Numbered from the stretch's first letter, positions 44,645 through 53,549 are shown. The stretch: 64,000 nucleotides of DNA from Streptoverticillium olivoreticuli subsp. olivoreticuli (GCF_003391135.1 NZ_CP031455.1:1488001-1552000); one strand, 5' to 3'. A program made the numbers and translations. The notes: a model not told the origin generated them from the sequence alone.

Positions 44645-46417
44645 GTGACCAGCACCATCTATGCCGCAGGCTACGGCCGACAGTCCCAGAAGCGAGCCAA
44701 CGCCAGCGAAGCCAGCCCCGCCACTCAGCGCAGCGCCAACAAGGCTGAGGCCGACCGGCGCGCTGCCCTCCCCGGCGTGGATCTTGCATGGACCCGCCAT
44801 TACGAAGACATCGGTATCTCTGCGTTCACCGGGAAAGAGCGGCCCGAGTTTGATCGCCTTCTCGCCGACTGCCGCGCCGGTCGCGTGAACATGATCATCG
44901 TCTACTACATATCGCGGTTCTCTCGCATGGAACCGCTGGACGCAATCCCGATCGTTACCGACCTCCTGAACCGGGGCGTGACGATCGTCAGCGTCACCGA
45001 GGGCGAGTTCCGCCAAGGCAACATCATGGACCTGATCCACCTGATCATGCGCCTTGACGCTGCCCACGGCGAGAGCAAGAACAAGAGCGTCGCTGTCACC
45101 GGAGCCAAGAAGAAGGCCCGGGAGCTCGGCGGCTACGTCGGTGGCCGCCCCCCCTACGGCCGCGAGTGCGTACCCGAGACCCGGTACGACAGCGAAGGCA
45201 AGCCCATCGTTGTGCAGCTCCTCTCCACGCTGGTGAAGGAAGCCGAAGTCATCCAGGCATGGTGGATCGACATCAAGCGGTACAAGGATGACCCCACCAT
45301 TTGCCGCGCCGAGAGGAAGGGCCTAGAGGTCCCGGGGTCGCTCGGGTGGGTCGTTCGCAAGTCCAACGAGAACCGAGTGCCCACGCGCGGAGCCAACACA
45401 GGAAAGCTCTGCAAGAACAGCCAATGGCATCTGATCACGGTCAAGCGGATTCTGCGGGACCCGCAGATAGCCGGGTACGCCAGTGAGCCGGTCTACAAGG
45501 TCCGTGAGGACGGCACCAAGACCAGCAGCGTTGATCACTACCGCATCGTTCGGGACGAGAACGGCAACCCCCTACAGCCGTGGGAACCGATCCTCGATCC
45601 CGCTGACTGGTGGGAGCTTCAGGCGTGGCTCGATGACTCCAGGCAACAGAAAAAGTGGTCCAACGTCGCTCAGAGCGTCCTCACCGGGCAACAGATCTTG
45701 TACTGCGAGTGTGACGCCCCGATGAAGTCCGCCCCGGCGAGACGGACCGTCGCTTCGTACATGTGCGGTCGGCCTGCGGGTGTGCGGAGGCCAGGCATGC
45801 ATGAGGGCGGGGTGTCCATCTCGCAGGGTTCGCTAAATGACCTCGTGGCCCGCCGCATCTTCGCGTTCATCACGGCCGCCGAGTACGACGAACAGGCCGC
45901 CCTAATCCTGCGAGGCGTACAACAGCGCTTCGGGGAAGCCGTGGAAGCCCCGGAGACAGCCCAGGAGCGCGCCGCCCTACGCGGGGAACTGGCCGACGCT
46001 ACCCGGGCACTGGAACAGCTCTACGACGACGCGGAGCTGTACCGGGGAGACGCCGTCGGGCGTAAGCGCTGGCGGAAGGACGTCGAGACTCAGCAGCAGC
46101 GACAGAAGCAGGCCGAGGAGCGCATGGAAGAGCTGTCGGCCGCCGAGTCGCCAGAGCTTCCCATCTTGGCGTGGCTGGATCGAGACGACGGCTTCGAGGG
46201 CGACCCGATCGGACCCGGCACCTGGTGGGGCCGCGCGACGCTCACGCAGCGGAGGGAACTGGTGTCGCTGTTCGTCGCTCGGATCGTGGTCCGGAAGGCT
46301 CGTGAGGACGAACGCACCCGACCGGGGACCACAGCGTCCACTTGGGTAGAGGATCGGGCAGCGATCACGTGGGTGCAGCCGCAGGCCGAGGAAGAGGATG
46401 AGGAGATGGCCGCGTGA
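44645..46417 (+). CDS. int: Large serine integrase, phiC31-like
   Basis: A 590-residue site-specific recombinase that integrates and excises the prophage. The catalytic domain starts at AAGYGRQSQKR, with nucleophile Ser14, and continues with ERPEFDRLLADCRAGRVNMI, YISRFSRMEPLDAIPI and EGEFRQGNIMDLIHLIMRLD. These blocks closely follow phiC31 integrase as I recall it. The recombinase domain (ILRDPQIAGYASEPVYK), a zinc ribbon (YCECDAP...YMCG, about 358-385), a coiled coil near 440-510 and an acidic tail complete it. The GTG start has GGAG seven bases upstream. The attachment site appears intergenic, beside an XRE gene, not in a tRNA gene. Confidence 0.95.
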   Translation: MTSTIYAAGYGRQSQKRANASEASPATQRSANKAEADRRAALPGVDLAWTRHYEDIGISAFTGKERPEFDRLLADCRAGRVNMIIVYYISRFSRMEPLDAIPIVTDLLNRGVTIVSVTEGEFRQGNIMDLIHLIMRLDAAHGESKNKSVAVTGAKKKARELGGYVGGRPPYGRECVPETRYDSEGKPIVVQLLSTLVKEAEVIQAWWIDIKRYKDDPTICRAERKGLEVPGSLGWVVRKSNENRVPTRGANTGKLCKNSQWHLITVKRILRDPQIAGYASEPVYKVREDGTKTSSVDHYRIVRDENGNPLQPWEPILDPADWWELQAWLDDSRQQKKWSNVAQSVLTGQQILYCECDAPMKSAPARRTVASYMCGRPAGVRRPGMHEGGVSISQGSLNDLVARRIFAFITAAEYDEQAALILRGVQQRFGEAVEAPETAQERAALRGELADATRALEQLYDDAELYRGDAVGRKRWRKDVETQQQRQKQAEERMEELSAAESPELPILAWLDRDDGFEGDPIGPGTWWGRATLTQRRELVSLFVARIVVRKAREDERTRPGTTASTWVEDRAAITWVQPQAEEEDEEMAA

Positions 46418-46463
46418 CGCTCTCACCCAGCGCGGAGCCCTGGTCGACACGCAAGTGAAGCAA

Positions 46464-46529
46464 AAAGCTGCTGCCCGTAGTTCCTTTCCTATATGCACGA
46501 TAGGAGAAGAAGGTTCGGGCAGCAGCTTT
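46464..46529. terminator. Strong bidirectional terminator after the integrase gene
   Basis: AAAGCTGCTGCCCG (46464-46477) pairs perfectly with CGGGCAGCAGCTTT (46516-46529). Inside, TCCTAT/ATAGGA (46487-46492, 46500-46505) forms a second stem. A-tract and T-tract flank the outer stem, so it can act in both directions, separating int from the leftward genes. Confidence 0.8.
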
Positions 46530-46831
46530 CTTGCTGCGAGGTGCCCGGATGGGCCGGTGATCGCGCGGGCGCCCCGCCGTACAGCCGCTGTACCCAACCC
46601 GAACTTAATCAGGGTGCAGGCCGAGAGGGCTACGCGCGCGCGTGCGCGTGAGACGGAGCGACGCCCCGTAGTCCGGTCTAGCATTCCGCCCCGCCTGGTG
46701 CGGTCCCGTGGTGACTCTCCTCCCACGGTTCGGCCCCGGGCGGGGGACTGGACTTGGCCCGCTGCGGCATCGCTCTCGTCCCATTTGCTCCGCGGGGTGG
46801 TCAGTCACCGGCCGGTACGCGCGCAGGCCCG
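46530..46831. other. Gene-poor prophage segment with alternating purine-pyrimidine tract
   Basis: No convincing gene. The 20 bases 46631-46650 alternate pyrimidine and purine without a break (mostly CG steps), a sequence able to form Z-DNA under supercoiling. Base use is less coding-like than in the late operon. Confidence 0.4.
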
Positions 46832-47014
46832 TCACATGGGGTCGATGCCGCTGCTGTCGTTCGCCTGCTTGCTCTGTTCCTGGAGTCGGCGGGCCTTCTC
46901 TTTCAGACGCTCACGCTCCGCCGGGTCCGAGGCACGCTCCGCGGCCTGCTCCAGTTGCTCCGCCTTCTGGCGCATCTGCTGGGCGCGCGCGCCGAACTCG
47001 TCTGCAACGCTCAT
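46832..47014 (-). CDS. Small coiled-coil protein
   Basis: A 60-residue, strongly helical, charged protein: FGARAQQMRQKAEQLEQAAE and ASDPAERERLKEKARRLQEQ form heptad-like repeats. AGGAGT lies six bases before the ATG. Proteins of this kind occur widely in Streptomyces without a known role. It is leftward, opposite to int and the late operon, so it could be expressed in the lysogen. Confidence 0.7.
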   Translation of the reverse strand: MSVADEFGARAQQMRQKAEQLEQAAERASDPAERERLKEKARRLQEQSKQANDSSGIDPM

Positions 47015-47229
47015 GATCACTCCTAGATCTGGTGAGAGCGGATGCCACCAGCCAAACACCGCCTTATTCCCGTGTCCACTGGACAGTCACCCACGGCTAT
47101 CCTCATCCACGGACGGCCTTAGGCCCGGCTGGTCGTCGGCACTCAACACGGCGGTGGTGGCGGTCCGAATCCGTCCGTCGCGCCGTGGGTGACTGGGCAG
47201 CGGCGACCAGAACGCACGGGCACGGTTGG

Positions 47230-47472
47230 CTAGCGTTTGGCTGGGCGGAAGCCCACAAATACTCCGAATGGGGAGAAGTCGCCTATCTCGACCAGCTTCC
47301 AACCTTCACCTTCAACTTTGCGGATAACTTCCGTCACTTCGTCCGGCACCTCCCAATCCGTTTCTGTATAGGGACGGGATGCGTCGGCCAGGGGGACTTG
47401 CAGGCCGAGCGTGGGGCTGTTCTTCATGCGCTGCCGACGGGCGTAACTGGCATAACTCAAGCAGTCATCCAT
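47230..47472 (-). CDS. Small prophage protein of unknown function
   Basis: About 80 residues (87 if the ATG at 47493 is used). It has no known motif: MDDCLSYASYARRQRMKNSP leads to a mixed alpha/beta part with ETDWEVPDEVTEVIRKVEGE and WKLVEIGDFSPFGVFVGFRP. GGGAAGG eight bases before the 47472 ATG favours that start. G+C appears lower than in the late genes. It is leftward, so it may belong to an early or lysogenic transcript with the coiled-coil gene about 215 bp downstream. Confidence 0.6.
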   Translation of the reverse strand: MDDCLSYASYARRQRMKNSPTLGLQVPLADASRPYTETDWEVPDEVTEVIRKVEGEGWKLVEIGDFSPFGVFVGFRPAKR

Positions 47473-47575
47473 CCGGGCATCCTTCCCTGCCATGCCTGCT
47501 GCTCCGTACTGGAGTGCTCGCCGCAGTGTCCCTCGGCTTCTGCCTCATGCCCCCTCTGTCAGGAGGTGATCCCCC

Positions 47576-47961
47576 ATGCCCAGTAGGCCCCGCCCCCCTT
47601 GTTCTGTCCTCGGGTGCCCTGAGCTGACCGTTGGGGGACGCTCCTGAGCGGTAGCTGGTCCACCAGCACCCGCCGCACCCAACTCCCGCGCAACTGGCCG
47701 CGCATCCGTGCCGGCGTCCTGCTGCGGGACGCTCACCTGTGTCAATGGGTCCGGTACGACACAGGTCTCCCGTGCTTCGAGGAGGCGTCCGAGGTGGATC
47801 ACCGCTTCGACCCGCACGACCACCGGCCCGAGGCGCTGTGGTCGCTGTGTCGCTGGCACCACGCCCGTAAGACGGCGCAGGAAGCAGCGGCCGGCCGAAG
47901 GCGGGTGCGTGAGGCCCGAGAAGTGCCCCGCAGTCGAAGGGCCCACCCTGGGGCGTTGTAG
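47576..47961 (+). pseudogene. HNH endonuclease, frameshifted
   Basis: The gene starts with a near-perfect ribosome binding site (AGGAGGTGAT) and ATG at 47576, then reads MPSRPRPPCSVLGCPELTVG and stops at 47645. From about 47633 the -1 frame continues to 47961 with STSTRRTQLPRNWPRIRAGV, LCQW, EVDHRFDPHDH and LCRWHHARKT, the Cys/His framework of a phage HNH endonuclease. Joining the frames gives a normal-length protein of about 128 residues. A GGGGG run at 47633-47637 is the likely site of a one-base deletion; adding one G restores the frame. In intact phages this enzyme helps terminase cut cos. A -1 programmed shift or a sequencing error are alternatives. Confidence 0.75.
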
Positions 47962-48473
47962 CCCCCGTGGTCTGCGGGAACGTCCGTGGGGTGGTTCCCG
48001 ATCAGGCCCCCGTGCGTACCCCTGGGTGTGGTGGGGCAGGTGGCCCGCGCGGAGCGCGTGGCGGTGGGTGTGGAGGGGCGGCTGGGTAACGCTCACTGTG
48101 TCGCCAACACGCTGTTGGACCGCGCGGTCCACGTCGCCCTGCTGGGGCGGTGCCTGGGTGTGGTGCCCGGCGAGGCGTGCCCTTGGTGGGCGGGGCTGAG
48201 GTGCTGCCGCTCCTGGTGGCGCGACACGCTCGCTCGCTGTCGCTTCAACATGATTGATCGTTTGTCGCGCGCGACGTGTGACGAGATGTTGTTGAGTGAT
48301 CGCGAACGTGGCTGGCCCAGGGGGGTGGCTCCCTGATCTTGATTCTTCCTGACCGGGGCGTGACAGCAGCTCGGTTTCTGTGCGATCGCGGAGCCTTCCT
48401 TTTTCGCCCCTTGAGCCCTTGTGCCGCTTGGTCAAGAGGCGCTTTCTCCACGTACTGAGATCCGAGGTGACCC
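47962..48473. other. Gene-poor region before terminase, probable cos region
   Basis: About 510 bp without a convincing gene; a 116-codon open frame from 47986 has an unconvincing composition. In phages with an HNH endonuclease the cohesive-end site lies beside the terminase genes, so cos is expected here or just before the HNH gene. No overhang sequence could be identified by eye. Confidence 0.45.
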
Positions 48474-48824
48474 ATGCGCATCGATCCCAAGCTGAAGGAT
48501 GCGGACAAGATCCGCGCCGCCCTCGTGGCCGGCTTCGAGGTCGAGCTGGAGCTGGAGCCGGCGGATCTGGCGGCGATCGACATCGCCGCGTCCATGCTGG
48601 CGCGCGCCGCGTCGCTGGATGACCTCGTTCGCCGCGAGGGCCAGATGGTGCCCGGCGGCAACCGCGCCGGCATGTTCGTCTTGCACCCCGGCATCACGGA
48701 GGCCCGGCAGCTCCGGCAGGCCGCCGGCGCGCTGCTGGCGAAGGTCCGCGGTGAAGGTGACGGGGCGGAGCGCGGGCACAACTCCCGTTCCGCTGCGGGT
48801 GCCCGGTGGGCGGGTCGCCGCTGA
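48474..48824 (+). CDS. Terminase small subunit
   Basis: A 116-residue protein. The P27-type pattern is visible in the second half: LVRREGQMVPGGNRAGMFVL followed by HPGITEARQLRQAAGALLAK. It recognises phage DNA and hands it to the large subunit. GAGGTGA precedes the ATG. The C-terminal 20 residues are Arg/Gly-rich, and the stop overlaps the next start (TGATG). Confidence 0.75.
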   Translation: MRIDPKLKDADKIRAALVAGFEVELELEPADLAAIDIAASMLARAASLDDLVRREGQMVPGGNRAGMFVLHPGITEARQLRQAAGALLAKVRGEGDGAERGHNSRSAAGARWAGRR

Positions 48825-49060
48825 TGGCCCGCCGCAAGACGCGAGCCTCGGGTGGCCCGTCGAACGAGGCGCTGCGCATCGCGCGGACGATCGCCTATTA
48901 CGGGGCCTGCCTCGATCGCGGCGTGACGCACGAGCAGGCGCGGGCCCTGTGGGCGCACGACATGACGCGGCCGTTCACCGTCTGCTCGGGAGACATGCCG
49001 CTGGCACTCCTGGCCCGGCTGGAAGCCGAGGCCCAACGCGACGCGGGGACCAGCACATGA
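48824..49060 (+). CDS. Small packaging-region protein, unknown
   Basis: A 78-residue protein starting at MARRKTRASGG, in TGATG overlap with the small terminase gene. The helical part IARTIAYYGACLDRGVTHEQ and ALWAHDMTRPFTVCSGDMPL has no known motif. Its place between the terminase genes suggests a packaging accessory. Confidence 0.65.
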   Translation: MARRKTRASGGPSNEALRIARTIAYYGACLDRGVTHEQARALWAHDMTRPFTVCSGDMPLALLARLEAEAQRDAGTST

Positions 49061-49086
49061 CCGACTGAACCGAACGGGGGTGGCGC

Positions 49087-50688
49087 TTGCCCGCGCCGGT
49101 TTTCGCCCCCGTGCGGACCGTCGAAGACACCGTCCCCGAGCTGACTCTGGCCCGGGACATCCTGCGGTGGACGGCCCGGCATTTCCGGGCCGACTGGCGG
49201 TACACCCCGGAGCAGGTGCGCATCCTCGCCCGGTGGTACGCCATCGACGCCGAGGGGGAGTTCGTCTACACCTCGGGGACGCTGCGGCGTCTGAAGGGGT
49301 GGGGCAAGGACCCCAAGATGGCCTCGGTCTGTTGGGCGGAGCTGATGGGCCCGTGCCGCTTCGGCGGCTGGCGTGCCGACGGCTCGCCCCGGGGTGTGCC
49401 GGCGAAGGAGCCGTGGGTTCAGATCTTCGCCACGTCGGCAACGCAGAACACCAACACCATGTCGGCCCTGCTGGGGTTGCTGACGGACGAGACGATCGCC
49501 AAGTACGCGGTCGATCTCGGCCAGGAGAAGTGCTACGCGACACTGCCGGACGGCCGGCGGTGTCGGCTGGAAGCGAAGGCCTCGAGCTACCGGGCCGCCG
49601 AAGGCGGGCGCCCGAGCTTCGCCCTGATGAACGAGACGTGGCACTGGGTCACCGGCAACCACGGGCCGAAGCTGGCAGCGACGATCCGCGCCAACTGCGC
49701 CAAGGTCTCCGGCCGGTACATGGAGATCACCAACGCCCCGGTCATCGGCGAGGACAGCGTTGCTGAGAACACGCTGTACGACTACCAGAAGCAGCGCGAC
49801 GGCAAGAACCGGTCCACGGGCCTGTACTACGACAGCGTGGAAGCGCCCTCGGGCGTGGACCTGGGCGACGAGAAGCAGTTGCACGCCGCCCTGCTGTGCG
49901 CTCGCGGTGACGCGGTCTGGGTCAACCCCGACCGCGTCATGCCGGAGATCTGGTCCGCCTCCACCACCGAGGACGAGTCCCGCCGCAAGTACCTGAATCA
50001 GACGACGGTGGCCGAGGACGCGCTGGTCGATCCCGAGGATTGGGGCCGGTGCGAGGTCGAGGGCCGGGACCTGCGGCCGGGTGACCGCATCGTGATGGGT
50101 CTCGATGGCGGCGAATCCGACGACAGTACAGCCTTGGTGGTCATGCGCGTGCGGGATGCGATGTGCGTTCCGCTGGGTGTGTGGGAGAAGCCGGACGGTC
50201 CCGCCGGCAAGGGCTGGCAGGTGGACAAGGAAGTCGTCAGCGACGCCGTGGCGAACGCGTTCGCCACCTACAACGTGACCGCGTTCCTGTCGGACGTCGC
50301 GTTCTGGGAGACCTACACCGCCCAGTGGTCCGAGAAGTACGGGCCGAAGCTGCTGATCCGCTCGAACGTGCGGTCCGCGGTGGGGTACGACATGCGCGCC
50401 AATCAGCGCGAGATCACCACGGAGAACATGGCCATGGTGGGGGCCATCGAAGCCCACCAGCTCCTGCATCAGGGCCACTTCACGCTGCGCAGGCACGTGG
50501 AGAGCGCCCGGAAGCGGCCGAATCAGTACGGCATCAGCTTCCGCAAGGAGTCGCGCGAGAGCCGACACAAGGTCGATGCGTACGCAGCGCTGCTGCTGTG
50601 CTGGATCGCTCGCCGGCGACTGATCGAGTCCGGCAAGCTCAAGCCACAGCGCGCGGTGGCACAGATGACCGCGTACGAAGGGTATTGA
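49087..50688 (+). CDS. Terminase large subunit
   Basis: A 533-residue DNA-packaging motor. The N-terminal ATPase shows the terminase Walker A variant RRLKGWGKDPKMA (about residue 67) and an adenine/Walker B region around NETWHWVTGNHG (about 180). The C-terminal nuclease has the acidic site VMGLDGGESDDSTALVVMR (about 336) and SDVAFWETY and KVDAYAALLLCW acidic residues. The TTG start has a GGGGG ribosome binding site six bases upstream. It packages DNA into the procapsid through the portal. Confidence 0.92.
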   Translation: MPAPVFAPVRTVEDTVPELTLARDILRWTARHFRADWRYTPEQVRILARWYAIDAEGEFVYTSGTLRRLKGWGKDPKMASVCWAELMGPCRFGGWRADGSPRGVPAKEPWVQIFATSATQNTNTMSALLGLLTDETIAKYAVDLGQEKCYATLPDGRRCRLEAKASSYRAAEGGRPSFALMNETWHWVTGNHGPKLAATIRANCAKVSGRYMEITNAPVIGEDSVAENTLYDYQKQRDGKNRSTGLYYDSVEAPSGVDLGDEKQLHAALLCARGDAVWVNPDRVMPEIWSASTTEDESRRKYLNQTTVAEDALVDPEDWGRCEVEGRDLRPGDRIVMGLDGGESDDSTALVVMRVRDAMCVPLGVWEKPDGPAGKGWQVDKEVVSDAVANAFATYNVTAFLSDVAFWETYTAQWSEKYGPKLLIRSNVRSAVGYDMRANQREITTENMAMVGAIEAHQLLHQGHFTLRRHVESARKRPNQYGISFRKESRESRHKVDAYAALLLCWIARRRLIESGKLKPQRAVAQMTAYEGY

Positions 50689-50692
50689 CAGC

Positions 50693-52162
50693 TTGACCGA
50701 GGTCGCGAGCGTGCTCACGCAGCGCGCACGCCATGCTCGTGGCCTGATCCAGCGGGATTACGAGCGGCTGAACCTGGCCGACCGGTATCTCCGGGGCTAC
50801 CACCGCGCACCGTTCATCCCGAAGAAGGCCAACCCGGAGTTCCGGGCCCTGGTGAAGCGGTCCTTCGACAACATCGTCCCGCTGATCGTGGACGCGCCGA
50901 CCAACGCCATGGGCGTGGACGGCTACCGCCGCTCGGGCAGCGACACCAACGCGCCCGAGTGGAAGTGGTGGCAGGCCAACCGGCTGGACCAGCGGCAGCA
51001 CCAGGTCCACCGGGGCGCACTCGCGGTCGGCCACTCGTACGTGACCGTCCTGCCCGGCATGCGGCCAGGGGAGAAGCGGGACCGGCCGCAGGTGCGCGCG
51101 TATGACGCGGTGAAGATGGTGGCGGTCTACGAGGACCCCACCTTCGACCAGTTCCCCCTCTACGCCCTCCACCTGGACGCGGTCCCCGGCGACGGCGGGC
51201 AGGAGCCGCACACGGGCCGACTCGTCGACGACCAGGCCGTGTATCACCTGGATTTCGAGGCAGGCGACCCGAAGGTGGTCAAGGTCGAGCCGCACGGCCT
51301 GGGCGTCTGCCCGGTGGTGCGGTTCGCGCCGGCGGTCGATTTGCAGGGCCGCACTCAGGGGCTGGTCGAGCGGGTCATGACCACGCAGGACCGCATCAAT
51401 CAGATGACCTTGAACATGCTCATCGCCCAGCACTACGGGGCGTTCGCGATCCGGTTCGCCACCGGCCTTGCGCCGGTGGAGGTGCTGGACGAGTACGGCG
51501 ATCCGGTCCGGGACGAGGACGGGCAGCCGAAGTTCCTCCCGCCGGTCCTGGACCCCTCCACGCTGCTGGTCTCCCCGAACGCCGAGACGGAGTTCGGGCA
51601 GCTGCCCGCGCAGTCCACGAAGGATCTTCAGGACTCCATAGCCATGACGGTCAAGCACGCCTGCATGGTCACGGAGACACCCCCGCACTACGTGATGTCG
51701 GACATGGTCAACATGGCCGCCGATGCACTCGCCGCGGCCGAGTCCGCGTTCATGCGCAAGGTGGCCGAAGTACAGGCCGCCCTCGGCGAGAGCTGGGAAT
51801 CGGTCATGAGGCTGTGCGCCCTGGTGGCCGGCGACCGGGCCGGCTTCGAGGACGAGGAGTCCGAGGTCGTGTGGGCGGACCGGGGCAACCGGTCCTTCGC
51901 TCAGGCCGCCGACGCCGGTTTGAAGCTGTCGCAGATGGGTGTCCCGCTGGGCATCGTCCTGCGGAAGGTACCGGGCTTCACTCAGGCCGACATCGACGAG
52001 TCGGTCAAGGAATGGAAGCGTGCGCAGGAAGCGCAGCTGCGCGAGATCGCCGCGAGCCAGCAGGCCAAGGCCCCCGGCGAGGGGGTGAGCGATGGCGACG
52101 AGCGAGCAAGCGCGACGGGCAACGGCCGCGTACCGGCGGGCGCAGGAGCGCATAGCCGCTGA
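50693..52162 (+). CDS. Portal protein (SPP1-gp6 type)
   Basis: A 489-residue portal. The start, RGLIQRDYERLNLADRYLRG, the block FDNIVPLIVDAPTNAMGVDG, and AGDPKVVKVEPHGLGVCPVV followed by ERVMTTQDRINQMTLNMLIA are typical of the SPP1-like portal family. It forms the dodecameric DNA entry ring at one capsid vertex. The TTG start has GAAGGG upstream. It begins 4 bp after the terminase stop and overlaps the next gene by 71 bp. Confidence 0.9.
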   Translation: MTEVASVLTQRARHARGLIQRDYERLNLADRYLRGYHRAPFIPKKANPEFRALVKRSFDNIVPLIVDAPTNAMGVDGYRRSGSDTNAPEWKWWQANRLDQRQHQVHRGALAVGHSYVTVLPGMRPGEKRDRPQVRAYDAVKMVAVYEDPTFDQFPLYALHLDAVPGDGGQEPHTGRLVDDQAVYHLDFEAGDPKVVKVEPHGLGVCPVVRFAPAVDLQGRTQGLVERVMTTQDRINQMTLNMLIAQHYGAFAIRFATGLAPVEVLDEYGDPVRDEDGQPKFLPPVLDPSTLLVSPNAETEFGQLPAQSTKDLQDSIAMTVKHACMVTETPPHYVMSDMVNMAADALAAAESAFMRKVAEVQAALGESWESVMRLCALVAGDRAGFEDEESEVVWADRGNRSFAQAADAGLKLSQMGVPLGIVLRKVPGFTQADIDESVKEWKRAQEAQLREIAASQQAKAPGEGVSDGDERASATGNGRVPAGAGAHSR

Positions 52163-53000
52163 GGTCGCCACCGACCTCTCCGCGTGGCTGGCCGGCGTCT
52201 CCGGGCAGGCCGTACGAGCCGGTGCGGGGCCGCTGGGCCGCGAGTACCGGGCCCGCGTCGCCCGGGGCCGACGGAAGTCCTACGGCCTGGCCGTTGCCTT
52301 CTACCGGCTGCTGCGCGCGCTGGAGACCGGCACGGTCGTCAACCTGCCCGGCGCGGCCACGGCCGAGGGCCCGACCCTCGAAGGGCTGTGGCGCGAGTTC
52401 AACCGCGCGACCGGACAGCAGGCCGGCAGCGCGAGCCGCGGTGGCCACCTGCTGGTCGATGACTCCCCGTGGGCCGGCTACGACGAGCGCACCGAACAGC
52501 GGCGCGCCGAGGGTGCGTTCCACCGCGAGGTGACCGCCCGCCTGGACAAGGAGAGTGGGGCGGCCGAGCGGCGGGGCCGGCTCGATGACCCGGAGTTCGA
52601 GAAGGAACTGGCCGAGGCCATGAACACGGCCCGGCAGGAAGCCGCGCGTACCGGATCACAGATCGCCGAGGACGGCGGGCGCGAGGCCCTGGCCGAAGCC
52701 GTGCGCGGAGACCCGAAGGCGCTGGGCTACTACCGCGAGACCGACGCCGACCCGTGCGCCTGGTGCGCGATGCTGGCCAGCCGGGGCGCGGTCTACAAGT
52801 CGGCTGCGACGGCCAGCATGTCGGACGGGCAGCGGTACCACCCCGATTGCCACTGCCAGCCGCGCCCGATCTTCTCTCGCAGCCACACGCTCCCCGAAGC
52901 GAACCAGCGCTACATGCGGCTGTGGCGCGAGAAGTCCAAGGACGGCCTGACGCTGGCCGAATGGCGTCGAGAACTTGAGAAAGAGAGCAGCACCACGTGA
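52092..53000 (+). CDS. MuF-like minor capsid protein
   Basis: A 302-residue protein. The C-terminal MuF-type zinc-binding part is visible: DADPCAWCAMLASRGAVYKS (about residue 217) and RYHPDCHCQPRPIF (about 249), which give the Cys/His ligands. The N-terminal two thirds is helical and Arg/Ala-rich. Such proteins sit inside the head near the portal and may be ejected with the DNA. The ATG lies inside the portal gene, and its stop overlaps the scaffold start (GTGA). Confidence 0.85.
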   Translation: MATSEQARRATAAYRRAQERIAAEVATDLSAWLAGVSGQAVRAGAGPLGREYRARVARGRRKSYGLAVAFYRLLRALETGTVVNLPGAATAEGPTLEGLWREFNRATGQQAGSASRGGHLLVDDSPWAGYDERTEQRRAEGAFHREVTARLDKESGAAERRGRLDDPEFEKELAEAMNTARQEAARTGSQIAEDGGREALAEAVRGDPKALGYYRETDADPCAWCAMLASRGAVYKSAATASMSDGQRYHPDCHCQPRPIFSRSHTLPEANQRYMRLWREKSKDGLTLAEWRRELEKESSTT

Positions 53001-53488
53001 GCGAGCAGACCCCGGTGGAGGCCCCCGAGCAGCCGCAGGCGACCCAGGCCCCGACGCCAGCCGAAGCATTCGGCGGCAAGGAGCCCGCCCCCGCCGACCC
53101 TCCGACTCCTGAGCCCGCCCCGACGGGGGAGCCGGCCGAGCCCGCGGTGGACTACCGCGCGCTGTACGAGAAGGCTCAGGCCGAGGCGCGGACGCTCGCG
53201 GACGCGGTCAAGACGGCGGACGCCGAAGCCGCAGGGCTCAAGGACCGGCTGGCACACCTCGAAGTGTCGGTGATCCGGCAGCAGGAAGCGGCGCGGGTCA
53301 ACCTTCCCGCCGACCTCGCGGCACGCCTTCAGGGCGAGACGCCCGAGGAGATCGCGGCCGATGCGCGCACGCTCGCCGCGCTCGTCGCCCCCAAGCCGGT
53401 CACCGGCAAGGGCGGGCTGGACCCCGATGCCCCGGCCGAGCACGACCCCGAGGCGATCACTCGCCGCATTCGCGCCGTCAGCTTCTGA
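52997..53488 (+). CDS. Capsid scaffolding protein
   Basis: A 163-residue acidic protein: a Pro/Glu-rich N-terminus (to about 50), a coiled-coil middle (YRALYEKAQAEARTLADAVK and DAEAAGLKDRLAHLEVSVIR) and a C-terminal tail ending in DPEAITRRIRAVSF. This layout and its place directly before the major capsid gene fit a scaffolding protein that guides procapsid assembly and then leaves. The GTG start overlaps the previous stop. Confidence 0.8.
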   Translation: MSEQTPVEAPEQPQATQAPTPAEAFGGKEPAPADPPTPEPAPTGEPAEPAVDYRALYEKAQAEARTLADAVKTADAEAAGLKDRLAHLEVSVIRQQEAARVNLPADLAARLQGETPEEIAADARTLAALVAPKPVTGKGGLDPDAPAEHDPEAITRRIRAVSF

Positions 53489-53508
53489 CCGCGCGAACTC
53501 CTTTCCCG

Positions 53509-53533
53509 GCCCCTGCCGTTGGCAGGGGCTTTT
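53509..53533 (+). terminator. Intrinsic terminator or processing hairpin before the major capsid gene
   Basis: GCCCCTGCC (53509-53517) and GGCAGGGGC (53521-53529) form a perfect stem with a GTT loop followed by TTTT. It lies inside the late operon, between scaffold and capsid genes. Confidence 0.8.
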
Positions 53534-53549
53534 GCACACCCGAAAGTAG

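Noticed and set aside
47644..47961. HNH endonuclease starting at CTG 47644 as an intact gene
   Set aside because: The CTG overlaps the stop of an upstream frame that itself has a perfect ribosome binding site and an HNH-like N-terminus, so a frameshifted single gene explains the data better.
47986..48336. 116-codon frame between HNH and terminase
   Set aside because: Trp/Cys/Arg composition is odd, no ribosome binding site or homologous pattern was seen, and cos is expected here.
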